From a virus, in the IMG/VR virus record IMGVR_UViG_3300049847_000663, positions 1 through 64,000 of that record: 64,000 nucleotides of DNA. One strand, given 5' to 3'. Of the stretch, positions 40,898-47,983 are shown piece after piece. Under the pieces are notes generated by a model. That model had not been told where the DNA came from, did not search any database, and was given only the letters and a program-made list of their open reading frames with translations. A program made the translations under genes and the position numbers. How positions within the stretch are numbered: the first letter of the stretch is position 1; each line of letters opens with the position of its first letter.

Positions 40898-41236
40898 ATG
40901 AGTAATTTACTTAAGGAAACAATAGAATACTTAAAAAGAAACAATAAAACTCCTTCTGACGTACTTTGGTGCGGAAACACCGAATTTTATTTTTCGTGGG
41001 AAGTTTTCACAGAAATGGCGAACAAAGAATATAACGACGGCTATGGCGGTAATAACGTGCCTCTTGAGCTAAAGATCGTAGGTAAAGATTTTTGGCTTGA
41101 AAGACATGAATATGACGGATCAGAATGGTGGGAGTATAAAGAACTTCCAATGAAACCTGAATTGAATTCCGCTCCAAATGATTTATTCTGTGGTTCTTGC
41201 GACTTAGAACCCCAAGACAAAAAGGGCGAAGGATGA
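40898..41236 (+). CDS. Hypothetical protein
   Basis: 112 aa (MSNLLKETIEYLKRNNKTPS...). The C-terminus has a CGSC pair. The central YGGNNVPLELKIVGKDFWLE segment is found in small phage proteins of unknown function. AGAGG lies upstream. Confidence 0.6.
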   Translation: MSNLLKETIEYLKRNNKTPSDVLWCGNTEFYFSWEVFTEMANKEYNDGYGGNNVPLELKIVGKDFWLERHEYDGSEWWEYKELPMKPELNSAPNDLFCGSCDLEPQDKKGEG

Positions 41237-41727
41237 GTGAATCATGTACTTACTGCGAAAATAAAATCTGCGGCTGTTGCTGTGAAAACGGTAAGTTTGG
41301 CGACGGCCACGAATGTAGAAAGCAGCCTGACACCACCCCAAAGCCCACACAGAGCGATAGCGACGAAAGTCGCCGCTCCCTCGACGAGCGAAGGGATGAG
41401 CTGGCTAAAAAAGAAATCTTTGAAGCTATGTCACAGGACACGCTTGAGACGATGTTTAAAAAAGGCTGGGACGCCGCCATAACCGAGATGCAGGCGGAAT
41501 TTGAACGGCTGTGTGGTGTGCAAAATTGCCCATCTTGCGGAGAGCAGATGCAATGGACACCAGACGACTACAAAACATTCAAAGCTACTGAAATAGAAAA
41601 CCAAAAGCTGCGTGAGGCGCTTGAGTTTGCAATCGAATATTTAGAGCCAAGACTTGCAAATAAACACGGTTCGCGTGGCCTAAAGGTAATATTACCTGCA
41701 TTGAAAAAAGTCCTGGAGGGGAAATGA
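41233..41727 (+). CDS. Cysteine-rich phage protein
   Basis: 164 aa from ATG 41233. The N-terminus is Cys-rich (CTYCENKICGCCCENGKFGD), then a disordered Ser/Asp/Arg linker, FKKGWDAAITEM, a second CPSCGEQM and a C-terminal KLREALEFAIEYL helix. It is related in layout to the 8208-8570 product. Probably metal-binding. Base composition is the most GC-rich of the window. Confidence 0.6.
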   Translation: MSESCTYCENKICGCCCENGKFGDGHECRKQPDTTPKPTQSDSDESRRSLDERRDELAKKEIFEAMSQDTLETMFKKGWDAAITEMQAEFERLCGVQNCPSCGEQMQWTPDDYKTFKATEIENQKLREALEFAIEYLEPRLANKHGSRGLKVILPALKKVLEGK

Positions 41728-41981
41728 GTGAGCACGAAAAGGTAACTAAAGACATAATTCCCCACGCTCAAATGATCTCTATGTACATTGGTCAGTGGCG
41801 TAGAGTTGATGGAGAATACACCAAAGCCCTAGATCTCCTGCGCGAGGTCTCAACTTATCTTAACGACAAGATTGCAGTTTTACCTTGCGAAAGTCGCCAG
41901 CGAGATTTACCAGAGGATGAGTGGGGGCACTTAATGTTTTTAAGAGACAAGCTCGACAAGTTTTTAGGGAGAGATGCATAA
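41724..41981 (+). CDS. Hypothetical helical protein
   Basis: 85 aa (MSEHEKVTKDIIPHAQMISM...), helical, coupled to the previous gene by a 4-nt overlap. GC-richer codon use as for its upstream neighbours. No function. Confidence 0.55.
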   Translation: MSEHEKVTKDIIPHAQMISMYIGQWRRVDGEYTKALDLLREVSTYLNDKIAVLPCESRQRDLPEDEWGHLMFLRDKLDKFLGRDA

Positions 41982-41984
41982 AAG

Positions 41985-42215
41985 ATGGAAATTTATAAAT
42001 GTCTAGTGTGCGGGGTGCAGAACTGGAAGCATTCAATAGTAAGCTGTGAAGGATGCAAACCGCATCCTGCCGTAGAATGTATAAATTGTAAAACGCAATG
42101 GGATAATTTGCATGGAAGTATAATTTATGAAGCGGTTTGTAAAAGTTACGGAGTGAACAACTCAAGAGATATAAATAAAAAGCTTGATGAGTTTTTAGGA
42201 GAAGGAAATGAATAA
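41985..42215 (+). CDS. Small zinc-binding protein
   Basis: 76 aa. Three CxxC pairs (KCLVCG, SCEGCK, ECINCK) suggest one or two zinc sites, followed by a helical tail (INKKLDEFLGEG). It overlaps the next gene by 8 nt. Unknown target. Confidence 0.6.
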   Translation: MEIYKCLVCGVQNWKHSIVSCEGCKPHPAVECINCKTQWDNLHGSIIYEAVCKSYGVNNSRDINKKLDEFLGEGNE

Positions 42216-42507
42216 ATTAAAAGAAATTATCGATAAATGGTCTCAAGAAGGAATTAGATTCCCATTCGCTTATGATAACGAAGGTGGAAAAGGAAGTGCA
42301 ACTCTTTTATTTTACTACGTTTTTAGTGTATTTTTAATTATATCTTTAATTCTTCTTCATTTTAATATAGAATATACCATGGCAACTTGTGTAACAGCTA
42401 TGGTTTGGATTATTTCTTATATTTGCTATAGAGTTAGAAAAATTGATAAGTTTAAACTAGATTTAGATGATAAGAGTCTAGAGGTTGAAGCGGATGACGC
42501 GGATTGA
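42208..42507 (+). CDS. Membrane protein with two helices
   Basis: 99 aa. Two predicted membrane helices (TLLFYYVFSVFLIISLILLH and MATCVTAMVWIISYICY) with short polar ends and an acidic C-terminus (LDDKSLEVEADDAD). AAGGAAATG supports the start. Unknown. Confidence 0.6.
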   Translation: MNKLKEIIDKWSQEGIRFPFAYDNEGGKGSATLLFYYVFSVFLIISLILLHFNIEYTMATCVTAMVWIISYICYRVRKIDKFKLDLDDKSLEVEADDAD

Positions 42508-42649
42508 TTTTACTAATATATATCATCATTATAATTCAAATTTATACATTGATGAACTTGATATATTAAATAATATAATTTTTTATAAAAAGCCGGGAAA
42601 TTATTTTTTAATTGGATTTTTTAAACAGGATATTGATTATTATGAATAA
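42494..42649 (+). CDS. Hypothetical small protein
   Basis: 51 aa (MTRIDFTNIYHHYNSNLYID...). The ending FLIGFFKQDIDYYE recalls the small VxVQYY family near 26 kb. It overlaps neighbours by 14 and 8 nt. Confidence 0.5.
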   Translation: MTRIDFTNIYHHYNSNLYIDELDILNNIIFYKKPGNYFLIGFFKQDIDYYE

Positions 42650-42803
42650 AGTTAAAGTATTTAGAAAACGATGCCAAAATTGGGAAGTTGAGGAGAGAAT
42701 CATATTTATAACAATGTGCTATAAAATATGGACACGTTGTGATTATACATATACTACGTATTTAGATGGTATTTTTGTTTATGATGGTGATTTTTATGGC
42801 TAA
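42642..42803 (+). CDS. Hypothetical small protein
   Basis: 53 aa from ATG 42642 (MNKVKVFRKRCQNWEVEERI...). Tyr- and Cys-rich; overlaps both neighbours by 8 nt. Confidence 0.5.
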   Translation: MNKVKVFRKRCQNWEVEERIIFITMCYKIWTRCDYTYTTYLDGIFVYDGDFYG

Positions 42804-43068
42804 AAGAAAAAGAATTGAATATACAAAACACCCAGAAGATCCCAACATTTGGATTTCATGTGAAATTTCTTTAAAAAAGAAACGAGTGCGCGCTGTTATA
42901 AACTGGCATAATCACACTTTTGAAATTATGGATTCAATTGGGGAATCTGTTTTTAGTGGAGAAAAAACTGGAGAAGACTACGAATCTCTTCTTAGACGAG
43001 TTAAGCGTGTATTAATTAAACTTGGAGCTAAAGTTGAAAAGAAAAAAGTTAAACCTAAGCAAAAGTAG
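42796..43068 (+). CDS. Hypothetical basic protein
   Basis: 90 aa from ATG 42796 (MAKRKRIEYTKHPEDPNIWI...), with a very basic C-terminal tail (VEKKKVKPKQK). Possible nucleic-acid contact; no domain recognised. Confidence 0.55.
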   Translation: MAKRKRIEYTKHPEDPNIWISCEISLKKKRVRAVINWHNHTFEIMDSIGESVFSGEKTGEDYESLLRRVKRVLIKLGAKVEKKKVKPKQK

Positions 43069-43267
43069 TTATACTCGAATTAGAGAAGCTGCGTTAAATA
43101 GCTATAAAACTGCGGTAGTTACATCTGACTTAACTGATGTATTTCTTTCAGCTTGTTGGACAAGCGCCGTAGTTATTGAACTTCAAAAATTAGGATTAAT
43201 GGAAGAAATTGACTGGACGTCTATTGATTTAAAACAAAATATAAACGTGGAAAGTGACGATGAATAA
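43034..43267 (+). CDS. Hypothetical protein
   Basis: 77 aa with a TTG start at 43034, preferred because GGAG lies 6 nt upstream. A helical middle (SDLTDVFLSACWTSAVVIEL) and an acidic end. It overlaps the previous gene by 35 nt. Confidence 0.5.
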   Translation: MKRKKLNLSKSSYTRIREAALNSYKTAVVTSDLTDVFLSACWTSAVVIELQKLGLMEEIDWTSIDLKQNINVESDDE

Positions 43268-43394
43268 AATTATAGTTTGTAGAACTAAAACTTTAGTACC
43301 ATCGTCTTTTGATATGAAATATCCGGTGTGCATGATATATGATTTGTATCCATTGAACATAATAAATTTATTCAGACATGGGTTTTTCGTATGA
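43260..43394 (+). CDS. Hypothetical small protein
   Basis: 44 aa (MNKIIVCRTKTLVPSSFDMK...), overlapping the previous gene by 8 nt and the nuclease gene by 4 nt. Confidence 0.45.
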   Translation: MNKIIVCRTKTLVPSSFDMKYPVCMIYDLYPLNIINLFRHGFFV

Positions 43395-44245
43395 TAAAAT
43401 TATCTCACTCAGCTAAAGAACTTTATAAAAGATGCCCTAAAGCTTATTACATTCATTACATGCTTAACTTAAGAAAAAAAGTTGTAGGATCGGCGCTGCC
43501 GTTTGGTTCAGCTATCGATGCTGCTCTTGAAGTTCTTCTTAAAGAAAAAGATTTAGTAAAAGCTAAGGAAATTTTTAAAACTAAATGGTTTACCTTTGAA
43601 ATTAATAAAAAACCGGTAAATGGACCAGAAACAACCCAAATACGTTATTATAAGGCCGATATGGACCCGGCAATGTTTGAGGAAGGTGAAGTTACCACTC
43701 AACACGAAAGTCTTTATAGAAAAGGAATAATGTTTCTAGAGGCTTATAAAGATCAGGTGGTCCCAAAAGTTAAAAAGGTTTTAGGCACGCAAATCCCAAT
43801 ATCTATTAAAAACGCAACGGGAGACGAAATAGTTGGATTTATTGACTTAAAATGTGAATGGGAAGATGGTCGAATCTTAATCGTTGATAATAAAACTTCA
43901 AGTCGAGCCTATAAAACTGATATAATTCAAACAATTGACGCTAGCCAGCTGGCCTTATATGGGTTTGCCGATAAAGAACATGATGCTTTAGCTTATTTTG
44001 TTATTAATAAAGAAATTAGGAAGAAAAAAGAACCTAGGGTTGTTATTCAAACTATTATAGACAAAGCACCAAAAGAAGTAATTGAAAAAACTCTTGACAG
44101 TTTCGATCAAACGTTATATAACATAAGAAATGGTTTATTTCCTTCAAATAATCCTGACTGTTTTGCTTACGGAGAAGAATGTACTTGTCAGCTATTTGAA
44201 CGAGAAGGCTACACCGCTTTTGATTATGTCGGAAAGGACAAATAA
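43391..44245 (+). CDS. PD-(D/E)XK nuclease (RecB/Cas4-like)
   Basis: 284 aa. It starts with LSHSAKELYKRCPKAYYIHY, the usual RecB-family opening, followed by GSAIDAALEVLL. The catalytic core is GFIDLKCEWEDGRILIVDNK (D...DxK), then SQLALYGFA. Cysteines near the C-terminus (ECTCQLF) might support a Cas4-like cluster. It probably resects or trims DNA ends for the ERF annealing protein encoded 340 bp downstream. Confidence 0.85.
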   Translation: MIKLSHSAKELYKRCPKAYYIHYMLNLRKKVVGSALPFGSAIDAALEVLLKEKDLVKAKEIFKTKWFTFEINKKPVNGPETTQIRYYKADMDPAMFEEGEVTTQHESLYRKGIMFLEAYKDQVVPKVKKVLGTQIPISIKNATGDEIVGFIDLKCEWEDGRILIVDNKTSSRAYKTDIIQTIDASQLALYGFADKEHDALAYFVINKEIRKKKEPRVVIQTIIDKAPKEVIEKTLDSFDQTLYNIRNGLFPSNNPDCFAYGEECTCQLFEREGYTAFDYVGKDK

Positions 44246-44589
44246 TGAGCACCAATCAAACTAAGAATAAGGATATTTTAAAAACTATTTCTGAGCGTTT
44301 TATTAAACCTAAAGTTACAGAAGATTCAGTAACTGAAGTTAAAACTGAAACGGTCCCACAACACATTGAAGTTACCCCAACAAAAAAACATATAGCTTTT
44401 GATGTTATTTCTATGGGAAAAGATTATTTAATTGTTGAAATTGAATACGATCTTAACACTATGACTTCTACTTTACTTTCATCAACTCCTCTGGATAACC
44501 GAGTAGCGGGTCTTTCTTTTCAACACGGAAAAAGCGGTCTTGAAGGTGTAGTTAATAGAACGAAACGAATGAAGGAAGGTAAAAAATGA
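44245..44589 (+). CDS. Hypothetical protein of the recombination block
   Basis: 114 aa (MSTNQTKNKDILKTISERFI...). A disordered Thr/Val/Glu-rich N-terminal half, then a beta segment (DVISMGKDYLIVEIEYDLN). It lies between the nuclease and ERF genes with 1-nt and 4-nt overlaps. Function unknown. Confidence 0.55.
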   Translation: MSTNQTKNKDILKTISERFIKPKVTEDSVTEVKTETVPQHIEVTPTKKHIAFDVISMGKDYLIVEIEYDLNTMTSTLLSSTPLDNRVAGLSFQHGKSGLEGVVNRTKRMKEGKK

Positions 44590-45119
44590 GCAATTTGATT
44601 TACAAAAAAATGTCAGAAGTAATGATGGATGTAGGATCTATTTCTAAAGATCAAACTAATTCAGCTCAGGGTTTTAAATTTAGAGGAATTGACCAGTTTG
44701 TAAACGCTCTTTATCCAGCATTAACTAAACATGGTGTTTTTATGACACCCCGCACTACTCAATATGAAACCGAACTTAGAGAAGTAACTCGTTCTAATGG
44801 AAAGTCTGGAGTAGATAAACATGTAAAGTTAATGGTGGAGTATGACTTTTTTGCAGAAGATGGATCTAAAGTTACAGTTGGGCCAATTGCAGCGGAAGGT
44901 TTGGACTCAGGGGATAAAGCTACTAACAAGGCATTAAGTGCCGCTTTAAAGTACGCTTTAATTCAAACATTTAGTATCCCGACAGTAGACATGGTTGATA
45001 GTGACAGTGATAGCCCTGAAATTACGACAACTAAAACAACACAAGTAAAAACAGTAACGTCTAACGGTAAACTTGATTCAAAATCTTCATTCTCTAACGG
45101 AACGACAAAGGCATTTTAA
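44586..45119 (+). CDS. erf: ERF-family ssDNA annealing protein
   Basis: 177 aa. The ERF superfamily pattern is clear: GFKFRGIDQFVNALYPALTK near residue 30, GVFMTPR, then AEGLDSGDKATNKALSAALK and YALIQTFSIPT. ERF proteins anneal complementary ssDNA and drive phage recombination and genome circularisation. The C-terminal 40 residues are a flexible Thr/Ser tail, often the contact site for single-strand binding protein. It is operonic with the PD-(D/E)XK nuclease. Confidence 0.92.
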   Translation: MSNLIYKKMSEVMMDVGSISKDQTNSAQGFKFRGIDQFVNALYPALTKHGVFMTPRTTQYETELREVTRSNGKSGVDKHVKLMVEYDFFAEDGSKVTVGPIAAEGLDSGDKATNKALSAALKYALIQTFSIPTVDMVDSDSDSPEITTTKTTQVKTVTSNGKLDSKSSFSNGTTKAF

Positions 45120-45445
45120 TGAGCGAACAAAAACAAACAATCCAAGATCCAGAAAAAGAATATGAAGCCGCCAGACATTTATTTCACACTGAAACTTATC
45201 AAAATCAATTAGCGACTATTGTAAACGGTATGGCTCAAAAAAAAGGTAAAGGAATTGGTCGAGTACTTAGAAAATTGGTTCTTGAGCCAATGGACGGAGT
45301 AAACGGCGCTCCAGTAGAACTTTTAGGAGACGACGAAAGAAGTCTTTATGAGTACTGCAAAGAGATTATGTACGCAAAAGGTGTAATTGTTAGAAATCAT
45401 ATTAATTCGTTAAATGAAGAAAATAAAGGAGAAACAAATGGGTAA
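45119..45445 (+). CDS. Hypothetical protein of the recombination block
   Basis: 108 aa (MSEQKQTIQDPEKEYEAARH...), helical, overlapping the ERF stop by one base. The GIGRVLRKLVLEPMDG segment may be conserved, but no function is known. Confidence 0.55.
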   Translation: MSEQKQTIQDPEKEYEAARHLFHTETYQNQLATIVNGMAQKKGKGIGRVLRKLVLEPMDGVNGAPVELLGDDERSLYEYCKEIMYAKGVIVRNHINSLNEENKGETNG

Positions 45446-45896
45446 ATGGGCAAAAATCGGAAATGTAGTAAAATCTAAAGAAAATAATGGACAGTATATT
45501 AAGTTTGCTGATAATATTACAGTTCTTAAAGACAGCGAAGAAATGGATATGAACGTTTCTCGAACTGCAAATATTATAATGTTTGAAGCTACTGGAATGG
45601 TTCTTGGGGAAATTCTTATTAAAAAAGAAAAGATTGCGGAGATTCGCAAAGGAAAAGAAGGTAAACCTAATTATGTTAGTTTTGATAAAAATGTAAGTTT
45701 TAAGGTAGACGCGGTTCCATTTAAAGCGAATAAAGATAATGTTGCGCACTTACAAGATCCCGTTCAGAATTTAGAAAAACTTATTAAACTAGGTAAAGTT
45801 AAAGAAGAAGACGTTGAATCTCGACGAAAAAAAGTAGAACAAATCGCCACATGGCTCATTTATGAAGTAGTTGCTCCTGACAATACGACAAAATAA
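45438..45896 (+). CDS. Putative ssDNA-binding or replication accessory protein
   Basis: 152 aa from ATG 45438, with AAAGGAGAAAC upstream. The beta-rich N-terminal half (GKWAKIGNVVKSKENNGQYI then KFADNITVLKD) could be an OB-like fold. Position between ERF and the terminator, followed by the replication genes, would suit a single-strand binding protein. No diagnostic motif is present, so this is a guess. Confidence 0.5.
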   Translation: MGKWAKIGNVVKSKENNGQYIKFADNITVLKDSEEMDMNVSRTANIIMFEATGMVLGEILIKKEKIAEIRKGKEGKPNYVSFDKNVSFKVDAVPFKANKDNVAHLQDPVQNLEKLIKLGKVKEEDVESRRKKVEQIATWLIYEVVAPDNTTK

Positions 45897-45930
45897 GATT
45901 ACTTCGTAAAATCTCCCTCCTTTAGTTTGG

Positions 45931-45959
45931 GGGCAGGGGTAAAATCCTGCCCTTTTTTT
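45931..45959 (+). terminator. Strong rho-independent terminator
   Basis: Stem GGGCAGG (45931-45937) / CCTGCCC (45946-45952), 8-nt loop, then seven T. It closes the recombination operon before a new promoter at 45962. Confidence 0.92.
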
Positions 45960-45961
45960 AT

Positions 45962-45990
45962 TTGTAAAAATTTATATCTAGTGGTATAAT
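45962..45990 (+). promoter_or_regulatory. Sigma70-like promoter for the replication operon
   Basis: TTGTAA at 45962-45967 and a perfect TATAAT at 45985-45990, 17 nt apart. The transcript would start near 45997, so the downstream ATG at 46016 is the usable start. Confidence 0.75.
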
Positions 45991-46015
45991 AATTTTAATG
46001 AAACAGGAGAAAAGA

Positions 46016-47983
46016 ATGTACGTTAGACTTACTCGTGGCTTAGCTGATGTCGGCACCTTAATTCCTAAGAATGAAAATCCATTCAATTACATTAAAAATT
46101 TTGACGAAGATTATTATCTCTCTCTTTACGAATATACAGAAGAGCAAAAAAATCAAGCAGAAGAAGTTATTTTAATAACTGACGAAGCTAAGGGTTCAAG
46201 CTATAAAAGACAGCGCGGAGTTAGCGGAATCAACAACGTAGTTACTGACTGCTTAGCTTTTGATTTTGACTCTAAGGATCTAGAAGTTGCCCGAAAAGAT
46301 ACTGTAGTTTTAGTTGATAGATTGATTGATTATGGGATTGATAAGAATTCAATTAAGGTTTCGTTTTCAGGTAATAAAGGATTCTCTGTAGTTGTTAATC
46401 ATGACACCGAACTTAGTCCTGAAAAGCATAAACAAATCGCTAAAGCTTTAGCTGGAGACCTTGAAACTTTTGACACTAAAATTTATAATGCTTCTCGCAT
46501 TTTTCGTTTGGATTACACTCGTCACGGAGAAACTCATCTTTATAAAACTCCTTTGAACATAAGCAATCTAAAATCATTAACGATTGATTCAATTAAAAAA
46601 CAAGCAAAGAATAAAAAAGATCCCTACTATGAAAAAACTTTAACTAAACTTCCCGAAAAACTTCTAGCAATTAAAGAACAAGAAGTACCTAAATCCTTAG
46701 TTGAACTGGACATAAAGGAAGAGATCGATTTTTCTAGTAGACCTAACTTTTTGACACAAGCCAAGTTTGTTCTTCATAAAGGATTCATTCCTGAAGGCTA
46801 TGGTAATACAGCTTTTATGATTTTAGCCGCCACTTATAAGAAAGCCGGTTTCGATAGGAACGACGCTTTTAATATGCTTTGGTCAGTTAATGAGAAACGC
46901 GCTGCTATTTACGGCGAAGCTAAAAAACGGTCTGAAGACGAAATAATGACTCAGGTTATTAACGTTGTTTACAGCGACTCCTGGCAAGGGGGAACTTATT
47001 CCGAAAAGGATAACGAGCTTTTAGCTAGCATTAATGAGAAATATCAAGTTAAAGCTGAAAAAAGCGATTCAAAACTCGTTTCTTTAAATGATGTAACTGG
47101 TATTTTTAAAGATTTTGCTGAAAATATTGATAAAAATACAATTAAAATTGGAATTAAAACTATTGATGATAATGTTAGAATGACGACTTCAATGTTGGTT
47201 GAACTATTGGCAGCACCTTCGGCAGGAAAAAGTTCTATTACCTTTGGTATCCTTGAAAGTCTTTCTTCAATGAATATCGACTCTATGTTTTTATCTTTAG
47301 ATATGGGAGCGCCTTTAGTTTATCAAAGATTGGTACAAAGAGCATTAGGGTTCTCTGGAGATAAAATCTTTGCTGCCTTTAGAAATAAAGATACAGGAAG
47401 AATTCTTCAAATACAAAGAAGCGTAAGTGATAAATATAAAAATGTTAGTTTTTGTTTTAGATCCGGTATTACAGTTTCTGATATTAGATTAATGTTAGAA
47501 GAAGAGCGTAAAAACGGAAGAAATATCAAATTCTTAGCAATTGACTATTTAGAGTGTTTACAAGGTCCATATAGCGATTCTACTGCGAACAAAGGATTTT
47601 TAGCTCAACAATTAAAAGATATTGCTAATGATTTCGAATTGTGTTTATTTCTTTTAGTTCAACCTCAGAAGCACGCTGGAGATCCCTCAGACGAATTAAA
47701 TAGTTATCGGCTCGTCAAAGGAAGCTCAGTTTTGGAGGAACAGGCCTCAATAATTCTTTCCATGCATAGACCGGGCTTTGATCCTCAACACGTTGACGAC
47801 GATAATTTTTTAAATATTACGGTACTTAAAAACCGAATGGGACAACTTGGAAGTTACGATTTTAATTGGGACGGTTTGCGCGGATCAATTACTGAAATGT
47901 CTCCAGAAGATCGGGCCACTCTTAAAACTTTACGAGAACAAGTTAGTTTGCGTAAAAAAGCAAAAGAAGAGAAGCCTTTTTAA
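46016..47983 (+). CDS. Fused AEP primase and DnaB-like helicase
   Basis: 655 aa from ATG 46016, with CAGGAGAAAAG upstream; ATG 45998 lies at the transcription start and is unlikely. The N-terminal archaeo-eukaryotic primase has CLAFDFDSKD (metal acids), SFSGNKGFSVVV and SRIFRLDYTRHG. The C-terminal RecA-like SF4 helicase has AAPSAGKSS (Walker A, about residue 400), FLAIDYLE (Walker B) and VLKNRMGQLG. It primes and unwinds at the fork. Its stop overlaps the polymerase start. Confidence 0.92.
   Translation: MYVRLTRGLADVGTLIPKNENPFNYIKNFDEDYYLSLYEYTEEQKNQAEEVILITDEAKGSSYKRQRGVSGINNVVTDCLAFDFDSKDLEVARKDTVVLVDRLIDYGIDKNSIKVSFSGNKGFSVVVNHDTELSPEKHKQIAKALAGDLETFDTKIYNASRIFRLDYTRHGETHLYKTPLNISNLKSLTIDSIKKQAKNKKDPYYEKTLTKLPEKLLAIKEQEVPKSLVELDIKEEIDFSSRPNFLTQAKFVLHKGFIPEGYGNTAFMILAATYKKAGFDRNDAFNMLWSVNEKRAAIYGEAKKRSEDEIMTQVINVVYSDSWQGGTYSEKDNELLASINEKYQVKAEKSDSKLVSLNDVTGIFKDFAENIDKNTIKIGIKTIDDNVRMTTSMLVELLAAPSAGKSSITFGILESLSSMNIDSMFLSLDMGAPLVYQRLVQRALGFSGDKIFAAFRNKDTGRILQIQRSVSDKYKNVSFCFRSGITVSDIRLMLEEERKNGRNIKFLAIDYLECLQGPYSDSTANKGFLAQQLKDIANDFELCLFLLVQPQKHAGDPSDELNSYRLVKGSSVLEEQASIILSMHRPGFDPQHVDDDNFLNITVLKNRMGQLGSYDFNWDGLRGSITEMSPEDRATLKTLREQVSLRKKAKEEKPF

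Noticed and set aside
45998-46015. Upstream ATG of the primase-helicase
   Set aside because: It coincides with the predicted transcription start and lacks a ribosome site; ATG 46016 has AGGAGA at good spacing.
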